Shown: one piece after another, positions 42,329-49,186 of the stretch
Numbering within the stretch: position 1 is the first letter of the stretch
Layout of the letters: each line of letters begins with the position of its first letter
Assembly: GCF_009765865.1 (NCBI RefSeq)
Contig: NZ_LMUQ01000050.1
Location: 54,254-103,439, forward strand
Direction of reading: 5' to 3'
Length of the DNA stretch: 49,186 nt
Source of the DNA: Acidisoma sp. L85
Lineage (GTDB): Bacteria > Pseudomonadota > Alphaproteobacteria > Acetobacterales > Acetobacteraceae
Notes under the pieces: model-generated
Told to the model about the DNA's origin: nothing
The model's database searches: none
The model's input: the letters and a program-made list of their open reading frames with translations, nothing else
Translations under genes and position numbers: made by a program

Positions 42329-44959
42329 ATGTGGGTGCAGACGAAGCTTGCGGCGACCGCGCGATTCAGCAGCCGCCGCGCACCTTTGGTGGTTCTCCTC
42401 GCCCTGCTCGTGGCGATCGGCTGCGCGATGTTCACCGCGCGGCACCTCAGGATCGACACCGACACGGATAACCTCTTCTCGCCTCGCCTGCCGTGGCGCC
42501 ATGCGCAGATCGCGATGGACAAGCTCTTCCCGCAATATAACGACCTGATCGTCGGCGTGGTGCAGGGTGCCACCCCCGAGGAGGCGGATGCGGCCGCCAG
42601 CGCCATCGCCAAGGCGGCCGCCGCCGACCCCGCACATTTCAGGACCGTGCGCCGGCCGGATGCGTTGCCCTTTTTCAAGACCGAGGGGCTGCTGTTTCTG
42701 TCGCTCGCTGACCTCAACGCCTTGCTGAACAATCTCATCCAGGCGCAGCCCTTCATCGGGCAACTCGCGGCCGACCCTTCGATGCGCGGCCTTCTCACCG
42801 CGATTGGCCTGATCGGCCAGGGCGCGGCGGCGGGGCAGGTCAATATCTCGCCCTATGACACCGCCTTGAATGGCTTCCATAACGGCCTCGTCGCGGCCTC
42901 AGGCGGCAAGCCGGAGCCGCTGTCCTGGCAGCGGCTGCTCGGCGGCGGCCTCAGTGATCGCGCCGGGCCCTATCGCTTCGTGCTCATCCAGCCGGTGCAG
43001 GATTATAACAATATCGAGCCCGGCGCCGCCGCCACCGACGCGCTCCGCCGCATCGCCGCGTCCGTGCCCGATATCCGCGACGGCCGCGCCTCCCTCCAGC
43101 TCACCGGCCAGATCGCCCTCGCCGACCAGCAATTCGCCTCCCTGACCCAGGGCATCGTCATCGACAGCGTGGTGACGCTCATCCTCATCATACTGTGGTT
43201 GGTGCTCGCGGTGCGCCGCGTCCGCTACATCGTGGCAATTCTGCTCACGCTGGTGCTGGGACTTTTCGTCACCACCGGCTTCGCGGCGCTAGCTATCGGC
43301 ACGCTCAACCTGATCTCCGTCGCCTTTGCCGTGCTGTTCGTCGGCCTCGCGATCGACTTCGCGATCCAGATTTGCGTGCGCTACCGCGATGAGCGCCGGA
43401 CCGACGTCGATACCGCCACCGCGCTCGCGGTGACCATGACCAAGGCGGGAACCTCGGTGCTACTCGCGGCACTCGCGACCTCGGCTGGCTTCCTCGCCTT
43501 CGTGCCGACCAATTTCATCGGCGTCGCCGAACTCGGTCTCATCGCCGGCGTCGGCATGCTGATCGCCTTCGCCTGTTCGGTGACGTTCCTGCCTGCGATG
43601 ATCACCCTGCTGCGCCTGCCCGCGGAATCCGGCGAGGTCGGTTTTGGCTCCCTCGCCCCAGCGGACACCCTGCTGCGGCGCCACCATCGCGTGGTCCTCG
43701 GCGTCTTCGCGGCCCTGGCGGTGATCGCCGTCATCCTGCTGCCGCGGTTGAACTTCGATAGCGATCCGCTCGACACCCAGGACCCGCATAGCGAGGCGAT
43801 GCGCACGCTGCGGGAACTCATCAACAACCCTGTCACCAACCCTTATTCGATTGACGTCATCGCGCCCTCGGTCGCCGCCGCCGCCCCGCTCACCGACCGG
43901 CTCGGCAAGCTCCCGCTGGTTCACGAGGCGATCAGCGTGACGAGCTTCGTGCCCTCGGATCAGCAGGCCAAGCTCGAAACCATCGCCGACACCGCGCAGA
44001 TCCTGGCGCCCACCCTGAGCCCCGGTCCCGCCGCGCCGGTGACGCCGGGCGATATCCGCATCGCGGCGCGAACCGCCCAGAAGGAAATCGAGGCGGCCCG
44101 CAGCCATCTGCCGCCGACCAGTCCGCTGCTGCGGATCGGCGACGACCTGACCAAGCTCGCCGGCGAGTCGGATGCCCAGCTCATGGCGACGAATACGGCT
44201 CTCATCCGCTTCCTGCCGACCGAACTCGACAGCCTGCGCACCGCGCTCTCGGCGCAGCCGGTCACCTTCGCGACCCTGCCGCAGGACCTCAAGCAGGACT
44301 GGGTGACGCCGGACGGCCAGGCGCGCATCCAGATTCTGCCGCAGCCTAACGCGCGCAACAGCGCCGGGCTGCGTGCCTTCGTCCAGCAAGTGACGGCCGT
44401 GGCGCCGGGCGCCGGCGGTGCTGCGGTCACGGTGATCCGCAGCGCTCAAACCATTGTCGGCGCCTTCCGAGAGGCGGCAGTGCTGGCGCTGTTTGCGATC
44501 GCGGCGATCCTGTTCATCATGCTGCGGCGCCCGGTCGACGTGCTGATGATCCTGGCGCCGCTGGTGCTGTCGTCGCTGATGACGGTGATCGTCATCGTGC
44601 TGCTGCCGCTGCCGCTGAACTTCGCCAATGTCATCGCCTTGCCTCTGCTGCAGGGCGTCGGTGTTTCCTTCAACCTTTATTTCGTGATGAACTGGGCGCG
44701 TGGGGACCGGAGTTTCCTCGCCTCCTCCACCGCGCGGGCGATCCTGTTCTCGGCCCTCACGACCGGCACGGCTTTCGGATCGCTCGCTTTTTCGCATCAC
44801 CCTGGAACGGCGAGCATGGGCAAGCTGTTGCTCATCAGCCTGGGCTGCACCCTGGTGGCGACCTTCGTTTTCGAGACGGCTCTGCTCTACGCCGTGCCGC
44901 CGCCGGGCGCCCCGCGTAAGCGCGATACGAAATCTGAGGAATATATCAGAGAATCTTAA
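42329..44959 (+). CDS. hpnN: Hopanoid transporter HpnN (MMPL/RND family)
   Basis: 876 residues with the RND layout: one membrane helix (about 20-38), a periplasmic domain, a block of five helices (near 280-430), then the same pattern again (helix near 450, second periplasmic domain, final block near 720-860). The start RIDTDTDNLFSPRLPWR and the MMPL-like GLAIDFAIQICVRYRDE fit HpnN, which carries hopanoids to the outer membrane. The usual hpn biosynthesis genes are not in the window. ATG 42329 with a GAGGA stretch upstream. The comF gene follows after 43 bases. Confidence 0.85.
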   Translation: MWVQTKLAATARFSSRRAPLVVLLALLVAIGCAMFTARHLRIDTDTDNLFSPRLPWRHAQIAMDKLFPQYNDLIVGVVQGATPEEADAAASAIAKAAAADPAHFRTVRRPDALPFFKTEGLLFLSLADLNALLNNLIQAQPFIGQLAADPSMRGLLTAIGLIGQGAAAGQVNISPYDTALNGFHNGLVAASGGKPEPLSWQRLLGGGLSDRAGPYRFVLIQPVQDYNNIEPGAAATDALRRIAASVPDIRDGRASLQLTGQIALADQQFASLTQGIVIDSVVTLILIILWLVLAVRRVRYIVAILLTLVLGLFVTTGFAALAIGTLNLISVAFAVLFVGLAIDFAIQICVRYRDERRTDVDTATALAVTMTKAGTSVLLAALATSAGFLAFVPTNFIGVAELGLIAGVGMLIAFACSVTFLPAMITLLRLPAESGEVGFGSLAPADTLLRRHHRVVLGVFAALAVIAVILLPRLNFDSDPLDTQDPHSEAMRTLRELINNPVTNPYSIDVIAPSVAAAAPLTDRLGKLPLVHEAISVTSFVPSDQQAKLETIADTAQILAPTLSPGPAAPVTPGDIRIAARTAQKEIEAARSHLPPTSPLLRIGDDLTKLAGESDAQLMATNTALIRFLPTELDSLRTALSAQPVTFATLPQDLKQDWVTPDGQARIQILPQPNARNSAGLRAFVQQVTAVAPGAGGAAVTVIRSAQTIVGAFREAAVLALFAIAAILFIMLRRPVDVLMILAPLVLSSLMTVIVIVLLPLPLNFANVIALPLLQGVGVSFNLYFVMNWARGDRSFLASSTARAILFSALTTGTAFGSLAFSHHPGTASMGKLLLISLGCTLVATFVFETALLYAVPPPGAPRKRDTKSEEYIRES

Positions 44960-44987
44960 GATCGCCGGTGATTTCGTTGCGGGATCG

Positions 44988-44993
44988 TATTAT
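44988..44993 (+). promoter_or_regulatory. Candidate -10 box (TATTAT) just before comF
   Basis: It ends nine bases before the comF ATG at 45003 and there is no ribosome binding site between them, so the transcript would have almost no leader. No clear -35. Confidence 0.35.
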
Positions 44994-45002
44994 ACCGTAC
45001 GG

Positions 45003-45785
45003 ATGGGCATCAATCAGTCGCAATACCTCCCCAGCCGCGTTCTAGGCGGCCTACGTCATGCGGCCACCGCGGGGCTCGACCTTTTGCTGCCGCCGCAATG
45101 TCCGATCTGCGGCAAGCTCGTCGATGGGATGGGCCGGCTATGCGCGAACTGCTTCGGGCAGACGCATTTTATTTCCGCGCCGTTTTGCAGTTGCTGCGGC
45201 GTTCCCTTCGCGACCGCCGGCGAAGGCGGCGCGCTCGCTCTCTGCCCAGGCTGCCTATCGCATCCCCCCGCTTTCCGCAGCGCCCGCGCGGCGCTGAGTT
45301 ACGACGAACAGGCGCGCCGCCTCATCCTGCCGTTCAAGCATGCGGATCGGACAGAACTCGCCCCCGTCCTTGCCGCCATGATGGCGCGCGCGGGAGCGGA
45401 GCTGCTGGCCGAAACCGACGTGCTGGTGCCGGTGCCGCTCCACCGCACCCGATTGCGCCATCGGCGCTACAACCAGTCGGCCCTGCTCGCCGTCGCCCTC
45501 GCGCGGCGCTGCGGCAGGCCCTGGCTCGCCGATGCCCTGAGGCGCCAGCGGCCGACACCCGCGCTCGGCGAATTGGGCGCGGCCGCGCGGGCCGAGGCGG
45601 TGGCCGGCGCCTTCACCGGCGCACCTGGACGAATGGTCTTCGGCGGCCGAAAGGTTCTCCTCATCGACGATGTCATGACCTCCGGGGCGACCGCGTCCGC
45701 CTGCGCCACGGCGCTGCTGGCGGCGGGTGCGGCGCGGGTTGATGTTCTCGTGGCGGCCCGGGTCCCCGATCCGCGCGGGGGCTGA
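45003..45785 (+). CDS. comF: ComF family phosphoribosyltransferase-like protein
   Basis: 260 residues from ATG 45003. Four-cysteine zinc part at the start (CPIC 33-36, CANC 47-50), another Cys cluster (62-65, 81-84), then the phosphoribosyltransferase fold with VLLIDDVMTSGAT (218-230). ComF proteins take part in DNA uptake and later processing of incoming strands in competent bacteria, but are also found in species not known to be competent. The frame is open upstream inside hpnN, which is a shadow. No ribosome site is visible. Confidence 0.92.
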   Translation: MGINQSQYLPSRVLGGLRHAATAGLDLLLPPQCPICGKLVDGMGRLCANCFGQTHFISAPFCSCCGVPFATAGEGGALALCPGCLSHPPAFRSARAALSYDEQARRLILPFKHADRTELAPVLAAMMARAGAELLAETDVLVPVPLHRTRLRHRRYNQSALLAVALARRCGRPWLADALRRQRPTPALGELGAAARAEAVAGAFTGAPGRMVFGGRKVLLIDDVMTSGATASACATALLAAGAARVDVLVAARVPDPRGG

Positions 45786-45865
45786 CCCGCTTCCGTTGCC
45801 GACGCGTCCCTCTTGCCGATTTCCGCCGGTTATCCGATGTCCATCTCTCACAGCGAGAGGCGACC

Positions 45866-46132
45866 ATGGCCGACGTCGAAATCTACACCCAGCCCTATTG
45901 CCCGTTTTGCAGTCGCGCCGTGGCTCTCCTGACCTCGAAGAAGGTCTCGTTCCGCGAGATTGACGCAGCCCACGGCACCCGCGAGCGTGAAGAGGCGAGC
46001 CGTCGCTCCGGCGGCCGCACCACCATGCCGCAGATCTTCATCGACGGCCGGCATATCGGCGGCTGTGACGATCTCGTCGCCCTGGACCGTCGCGGCGGCC
46101 TGGATGAGCTTCTGGGCGTTTCGGCGAGTTAG
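45866..46132 (+). CDS. grxC: Glutaredoxin 3
   Basis: 88-residue thiol-disulfide oxidoreductase using glutathione. Active site CPFC (12-15), TMPQIFID (cis-proline, 53-60) and GGCDDL (glutathione contact). GAGAGG before ATG 45866. It follows comF after 80 bases, an order common in alphaproteobacteria. Its stop is nine bases from the stop of the convergent MFS gene; a small palindrome AGCGC-GCG-GCGCT spans both stops. Confidence 0.95.
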   Translation: MADVEIYTQPYCPFCSRAVALLTSKKVSFREIDAAHGTREREEASRRSGGRTTMPQIFIDGRHIGGCDDLVALDRRGGLDELLGVSAS

Positions 46133-46141
46133 CGCGCGGCG

Positions 46142-47530
46142 CTACCGCGGCCCGGTCGCATGATGGCCTGACATCTCGCTGCCGGCTGAGCGTGGCAGGC
46201 GCAAAGCCAGCGGCGCAGCCGGCAGCATGATGGCCGCAACAAAGAGGAACGCCACCGAATAGTCGGCGAGGCCGGGATGGGCGCGCCCGCCGAGTGCTGC
46301 TGCCCCTGCAAGAACCGCCGCGCCGACCGTAACGCCCAGGGTCAAGGAAAGCTGCTGCAGAGTGCTATAGAGGCTGGTCGCCTGGCTCATGCGGGCAGCC
46401 GGGATATCGGCATAGGCGATGGTGTTGTAGGCGGTGAACTGCAACGACCGGAAAAACCCACCCGCCAGCAGCGCGGCATAGAGTGCGGGCGCCGGCCAGG
46501 CCGGCCGGAACGCCGCGACCAGCGCCACAAAGACCACCGCGATCCCGCCATTCGCCGCGAGAACCGTGCGAAACCCGTAGCGATGCAGCAGTGGCCGCGC
46601 GACCGGCTTCATGATCAGCGCGCCCGCCGCGCTGACGAAGGTGATCAGCCCGCTCCGCAGCGGCGACAGCCCGAAGCCAAGTTGCAGCATGAGCGGCAGC
46701 AGGAAGGGCAGCGCGCCGATCCCGATGCGGAACAGCGAGCCGGACAGCACGGAGAGCGCGAAAGTCGGAATCCGCAACAGGCCGAGATCGAGCAACGGAT
46801 GCGGATGGCTCCGCGCATGCAGCAGATAGCCGAGGCCGGCGATCAGCCCCATCGCCATCAGGCCCGCGGCCGGCAGCGGTGGCAGGGCGCCTTTCCCGAA
46901 CGAGGAACCGCCGATGATCAGCCCGACCATCGTGGCGCTGGCCAGCACCTGCCCCCAAAGGTCGAAATGGCCCGGCGCGCCCGGACCGTCGGCTCGGATG
47001 AACAGCGACACCATGGTCACGCCGGCAATTCCAATCGGCACATTGATGCCGAAAATCCAATGCCAGGACAGCGTGGTGACGAGGAGCCCGCCTAGCGGAG
47101 GGCCGATCACGGGACCCAGCAAGGCCGGAACCGTCAGCCAGGACATTGCCTGTAGCAGCTCCGATTTCCGCACCGATCGCAGCAGCAGCAGCCGGCCGAC
47201 CGGCACCATCATCGCCCCGCCGATACCTTGCAGCACCCGCGCGGCCACCAACTCACCGAGCCCGCTCGCGGCACCGCAGAGAACCGAGGCAAGGGTGAAG
47301 ACGACGATCGCCGCCCGGAAGACCTCGCGCGCGCCGAGGCGGTCGGCGATCCACCCGCTTGCCGGGATGAAGGCGGCGAGGCTGACGAGATACGAAGTCA
47401 CGACGATATTCATGCTGACGGGCGAGACATCGAAAGACCGCGCCATCGCCGGCAGTGCCGTCGTTACGACCGTCGAGTCGAGGTTCTGCATGAACAGCGC
47501 GCTGGCGACGATGAGTGCCACCATCCGCAT
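46142..47530 (-). CDS. MFS multidrug exporter (DHA2 / EmrB-QacA type)
   Basis: 462 residues from ATG 47530, preceded by AGGA six bases upstream; the frame is open to a TTG at 47623 that overlaps the stop of the quinone oxidoreductase gene and would add 31 residues. Fourteen or so membrane segments; LDSTVVTTALPAM in TM1, GWIADRLGAREVF in the TM2-3 loop (motif A) and VLQGIGGAMMVPVGR (motif C region) mark the DHA2 family of proton-driven drug exporters. Substrate unknown. Last gene of the ogt operon. Confidence 0.9.
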   Translation of the reverse strand: MRMVALIVASALFMQNLDSTVVTTALPAMARSFDVSPVSMNIVVTSYLVSLAAFIPASGWIADRLGAREVFRAAIVVFTLASVLCGAASGLGELVAARVLQGIGGAMMVPVGRLLLLRSVRKSELLQAMSWLTVPALLGPVIGPPLGGLLVTTLSWHWIFGINVPIGIAGVTMVSLFIRADGPGAPGHFDLWGQVLASATMVGLIIGGSSFGKGALPPLPAAGLMAMGLIAGLGYLLHARSHPHPLLDLGLLRIPTFALSVLSGSLFRIGIGALPFLLPLMLQLGFGLSPLRSGLITFVSAAGALIMKPVARPLLHRYGFRTVLAANGGIAVVFVALVAAFRPAWPAPALYAALLAGGFFRSLQFTAYNTIAYADIPAARMSQATSLYSTLQQLSLTLGVTVGAAVLAGAAALGGRAHPGLADYSVAFLFVAAIMLPAAPLALRLPRSAGSEMSGHHATGPR

Positions 47531-47619
47531 CCCTGGTCCTGAGACTAAGCTATCGCTGTCGGTGTCGCGCCCCGGGGCAGGCGGTGGCTGGCTGTTCAGG
47601 GGCAAGCCGGCGCGGCCGC

Positions 47620-48591
47620 TCAAGGCAGCAGGATGGTGCTGCCTGTCGTGCTGCGGGATTCGAGGGCGCGATGGGCGTCGGCCGCGTCCTTAAGGGCGAA
47701 GCGCTGGCCGATCCGCACCTTGACCGCGCCACTACGGATCGCCCCGAAAACGGCGGTCGCGGCTTGGTCGAGGTCCTCCCGCTTCGCGGTATAGGTCGCC
47801 AGGCTCGGTCGGGTGAGAAAAAGGCTGCCCTTGGCGCCCAGAGTCGCGATTTCCAGCGGCGGAACCGGGCCGGAGGCGCTGCCATAGCTCACCATCATGC
47901 CGAGCGGCGCCAGACAGTCGAGGCTCGCGAGAAAGGTGTCCCGCCCCACGCTGTCATAGACCACGGGCACCATCGCGCCTTCCGTCATCGCCTTGACGCG
48001 GGCGGGCAGGTCCTCAGTGGTCAGGATGATATCGGTCGCGCCATGCGCTCGAGCAAGTTCGCCTTTCTCGGCCGTCGAGACGACGCCGATGACATTCGCG
48101 CCGAGATAGCGCGCCCATTCGCAAAGAACGAGCCCGACGCCGCCCGCCGCGGCATGCACCAGGATCGTGACCCCCGGGGTCACGCGAAAGGTGCGATGGA
48201 TCAGGTAGTAGGAGGTCATGCCCGCCATCATCATGGCTGCGCCATCGTCGAAGCTGATGTCGTCCGGTAGCCGAACCAGGCGGTCCGCCGGCATGACCCG
48301 CCGCTCAGCGTAGGCGCCAAGCGGGGGCGACGAATAGGCGACGCGATCCCCGGCGGCGAGAGACGTGACGCCCGCGCCCACCGCAAGAACGGTACCAGCC
48401 GCCTCGATGCCGGGCGTGGCAGGCAAGGGCATCTTGTAGAGGCCGCTGCGAAAATAGACGTCGATGAAGTTGAGACCGATGGCGACGTGTTTGATCAGAA
48501 CCTGGCCGGGTCCCGCCTCCGGCGTGGGCACCTGTTCCCAGACCAGCACTTCGGGGCCACCGGCCTCGTGCATACGGATGGCATAGCTCAT
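47620..48591 (-). CDS. NADPH:quinone oxidoreductase (zinc-independent MDR family)
   Basis: 323 residues. GroES-like start (MRMHEAGGPEVLVWEQVPTP-type N-terminus, NFIDVYFRSGLY), then the Rossmann fold with VHAAAGGVGLVL near 145-156. No zinc-binding cysteines, so it belongs to the quinone reductase (QorA) branch, which detoxifies quinones or other alpha,beta-unsaturated carbonyls. The ATG overlaps the ogt stop (ATGA). Confidence 0.92.
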   Translation of the reverse strand: MSYAIRMHEAGGPEVLVWEQVPTPEAGPGQVLIKHVAIGLNFIDVYFRSGLYKMPLPATPGIEAAGTVLAVGAGVTSLAAGDRVAYSSPPLGAYAERRVMPADRLVRLPDDISFDDGAAMMMAGMTSYYLIHRTFRVTPGVTILVHAAAGGVGLVLCEWARYLGANVIGVVSTAEKGELARAHGATDIILTTEDLPARVKAMTEGAMVPVVYDSVGRDTFLASLDCLAPLGMMVSYGSASGPVPPLEIATLGAKGSLFLTRPSLATYTAKREDLDQAATAVFGAIRSGAVKVRIGQRFALKDAADAHRALESRSTTGSTILLP

Positions 48592-49124
48592 GTAGGCATC
48601 CTAGTAGCCGCCGCAAGCTGGGCGGAAATACGCGGCGCCGGCACCGCCACCCCCTCCAGCGCCAGAAGATGGCGCTTCGTCTCAAGCCCCTCGCCGGCAC
48701 TGTAGCCACCGATCGCGACGCGGCCGGCGACCGCCGAGAGCACGCGGTGGCAGGGGATGAGGATCGGGATAGGGTTATTGGCCATGGCGCCACCGATCGA
48801 TCGCGCGGAGCCGCCGGACCGTATTGCCAACTCCCGGTAGCTCAAGGTCTCACCCCATGCGAGGCGGCGCAACTCTTCCCAGACGCGGCGGCGATAAGGC
48901 GTGCCATGGGGCGCGACCGGCAGGCTCATCTTGAGCCTTTCGCCATCGAAATAACGCTGCAGCCAGTCCCGCGCCGTCAGCAGCAGTGGCGTTGCCGTTT
49001 GGTCTCTGCCCCAGCCCCAATCGAGCGCGACGATGGCACCATCCTCTTCGGAAAGGGTGATCGCGCCGATCGGCGTGTGCAGCGACAGTTGCGGCAAAGC
49101 CCGATCCTCGCGGTGGCTTGTCAT
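48588..49124 (-). CDS. ogt: Methylated-DNA--protein-cysteine methyltransferase
   Basis: Suicide enzyme that removes alkyl groups from O6 of guanine. 178 residues from ATG 49124; a frame opening at 49151 is rejected because GGAGG sits six bases before 49124. The active cysteine is Cys125 in IPCHRV; upstream GTPYRRRVWEELRRLAWGETLSYRELA is the DNA-binding helix-turn-helix, and RVAIGGYSAGEGLETKRHLLALEG ends the fold. No Ada regulatory domain. First gene of an overlapping operon with a quinone reductase and an efflux pump. Confidence 0.95.
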   Translation of the reverse strand: MTSHREDRALPQLSLHTPIGAITLSEEDGAIVALDWGWGRDQTATPLLLTARDWLQRYFDGERLKMSLPVAPHGTPYRRRVWEELRRLAWGETLSYRELAIRSGGSARSIGGAMANNPIPILIPCHRVLSAVAGRVAIGGYSAGEGLETKRHLLALEGVAVPAPRISAQLAAATRMPT

Positions 49125-49130
49125 GCCAAT

Positions 49131-49135
49131 CCTCC
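49131..49135 (-). promoter_or_regulatory. Ribosome binding site fixing the ogt start
   Basis: GGAGG on the minus strand, six bases before ATG 49124. It lies inside the longer open frame and so selects the shorter protein. Confidence 0.75.
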
Positions 49136-49186
49136 GTGCCGCGCCTGTCAAGCGGCATCACGGGGCGTAGACGGATGGAGCAGAGC

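Noticed and set aside
44700-45002. N-terminal extension of comF into hpnN
   Set aside because: It is the hpnN coding sequence read in another frame; the ComF fold begins after 45003.
46131-46143. Small palindrome across the two convergent stops of grxC and the MFS gene
   Set aside because: Stem of five pairs and no T-run on either side; too weak to call a terminator.

Overview
The window is a GC-rich chromosomal segment of an alphaproteobacterium, most likely Rhodospirillales/Acetobacteraceae. This placement is inferred from gene content: an Atp12 chaperone gene, a DUF4167 gene, the reduced regulatory PTS with a short HprK, a HIG1-type small membrane protein and the hopanoid transporter HpnN. 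No named reference genome was compared. Almost everything is core housekeeping. I see no phage, insertion sequence, CRISPR array, tRNA or rRNA.

Layout. 1-2706 (+): end of leuS, then lptE and holA. 2707-5292 (-): a REP-like palindrome, a small membrane protein, and a translationally coupled pair of a PhnW-type aminotransferase and an aldose 1-dehydrogenase. 5416-11966 (+): a membrane-anchored coiled-coil protein, a nitrilase-family amidase, NAD kinase, MazG, a large AsmA protein, the Atp12-type chaperone and acylphosphatase, mostly overlapping at stop/start. 12153-18428 (-): DUF4167 protein, prmC-prfA-hisS (overlapping), ispG and a RodZ-like protein. 18640-29806 (-): the rplKAJL-rpoBC block with leader and intergenic hairpins. 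30039-34027 (-): HprK-RapZ-EIIA-HPr-EI, a PTS without any sugar permease. 34204-37289 (-): ftsE-ftsX-ydcF-plsC. 37439-38311 (+): zinc-ribbon membrane protein. 38399-39485 (-): 3-hydroxyacyl-CoA dehydrogenase and a HIG1-like protein. 39624-46132 (+): a large MscS-type channel, HpnN, ComF and glutaredoxin. 46142-49124 (-): ogt, quinone oxidoreductase and an MFS drug exporter as one overlapping operon.

How the parts fit. Most genes serve information processing (LeuRS, HisRS, RF1 and its methylase PrmC, ribosomal proteins, RNA polymerase, DNA polymerase delta) and envelope construction (LptE, AsmA, RodZ, FtsEX, PlsC, HpnN, MscS). The PTS cluster is probably a nitrogen/carbon or envelope signalling relay rather than a sugar importer.

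The most unusual points are: (i) a dispersed palindromic repeat with two long copies, one compact copy and one half copy; (ii) the half copy lying beside rplK, where nusG/secE would be expected but the PTS operon sits instead; (iii) the coupled aminotransferase/sugar dehydrogenase pair with no phosphonate genes nearby; (iv) possible [16 protein letters not shown]; (v) inverted repeats in and upstream of the HprK/RapZ/PTS operon. I found no clearly new multi-gene system and do not claim one.
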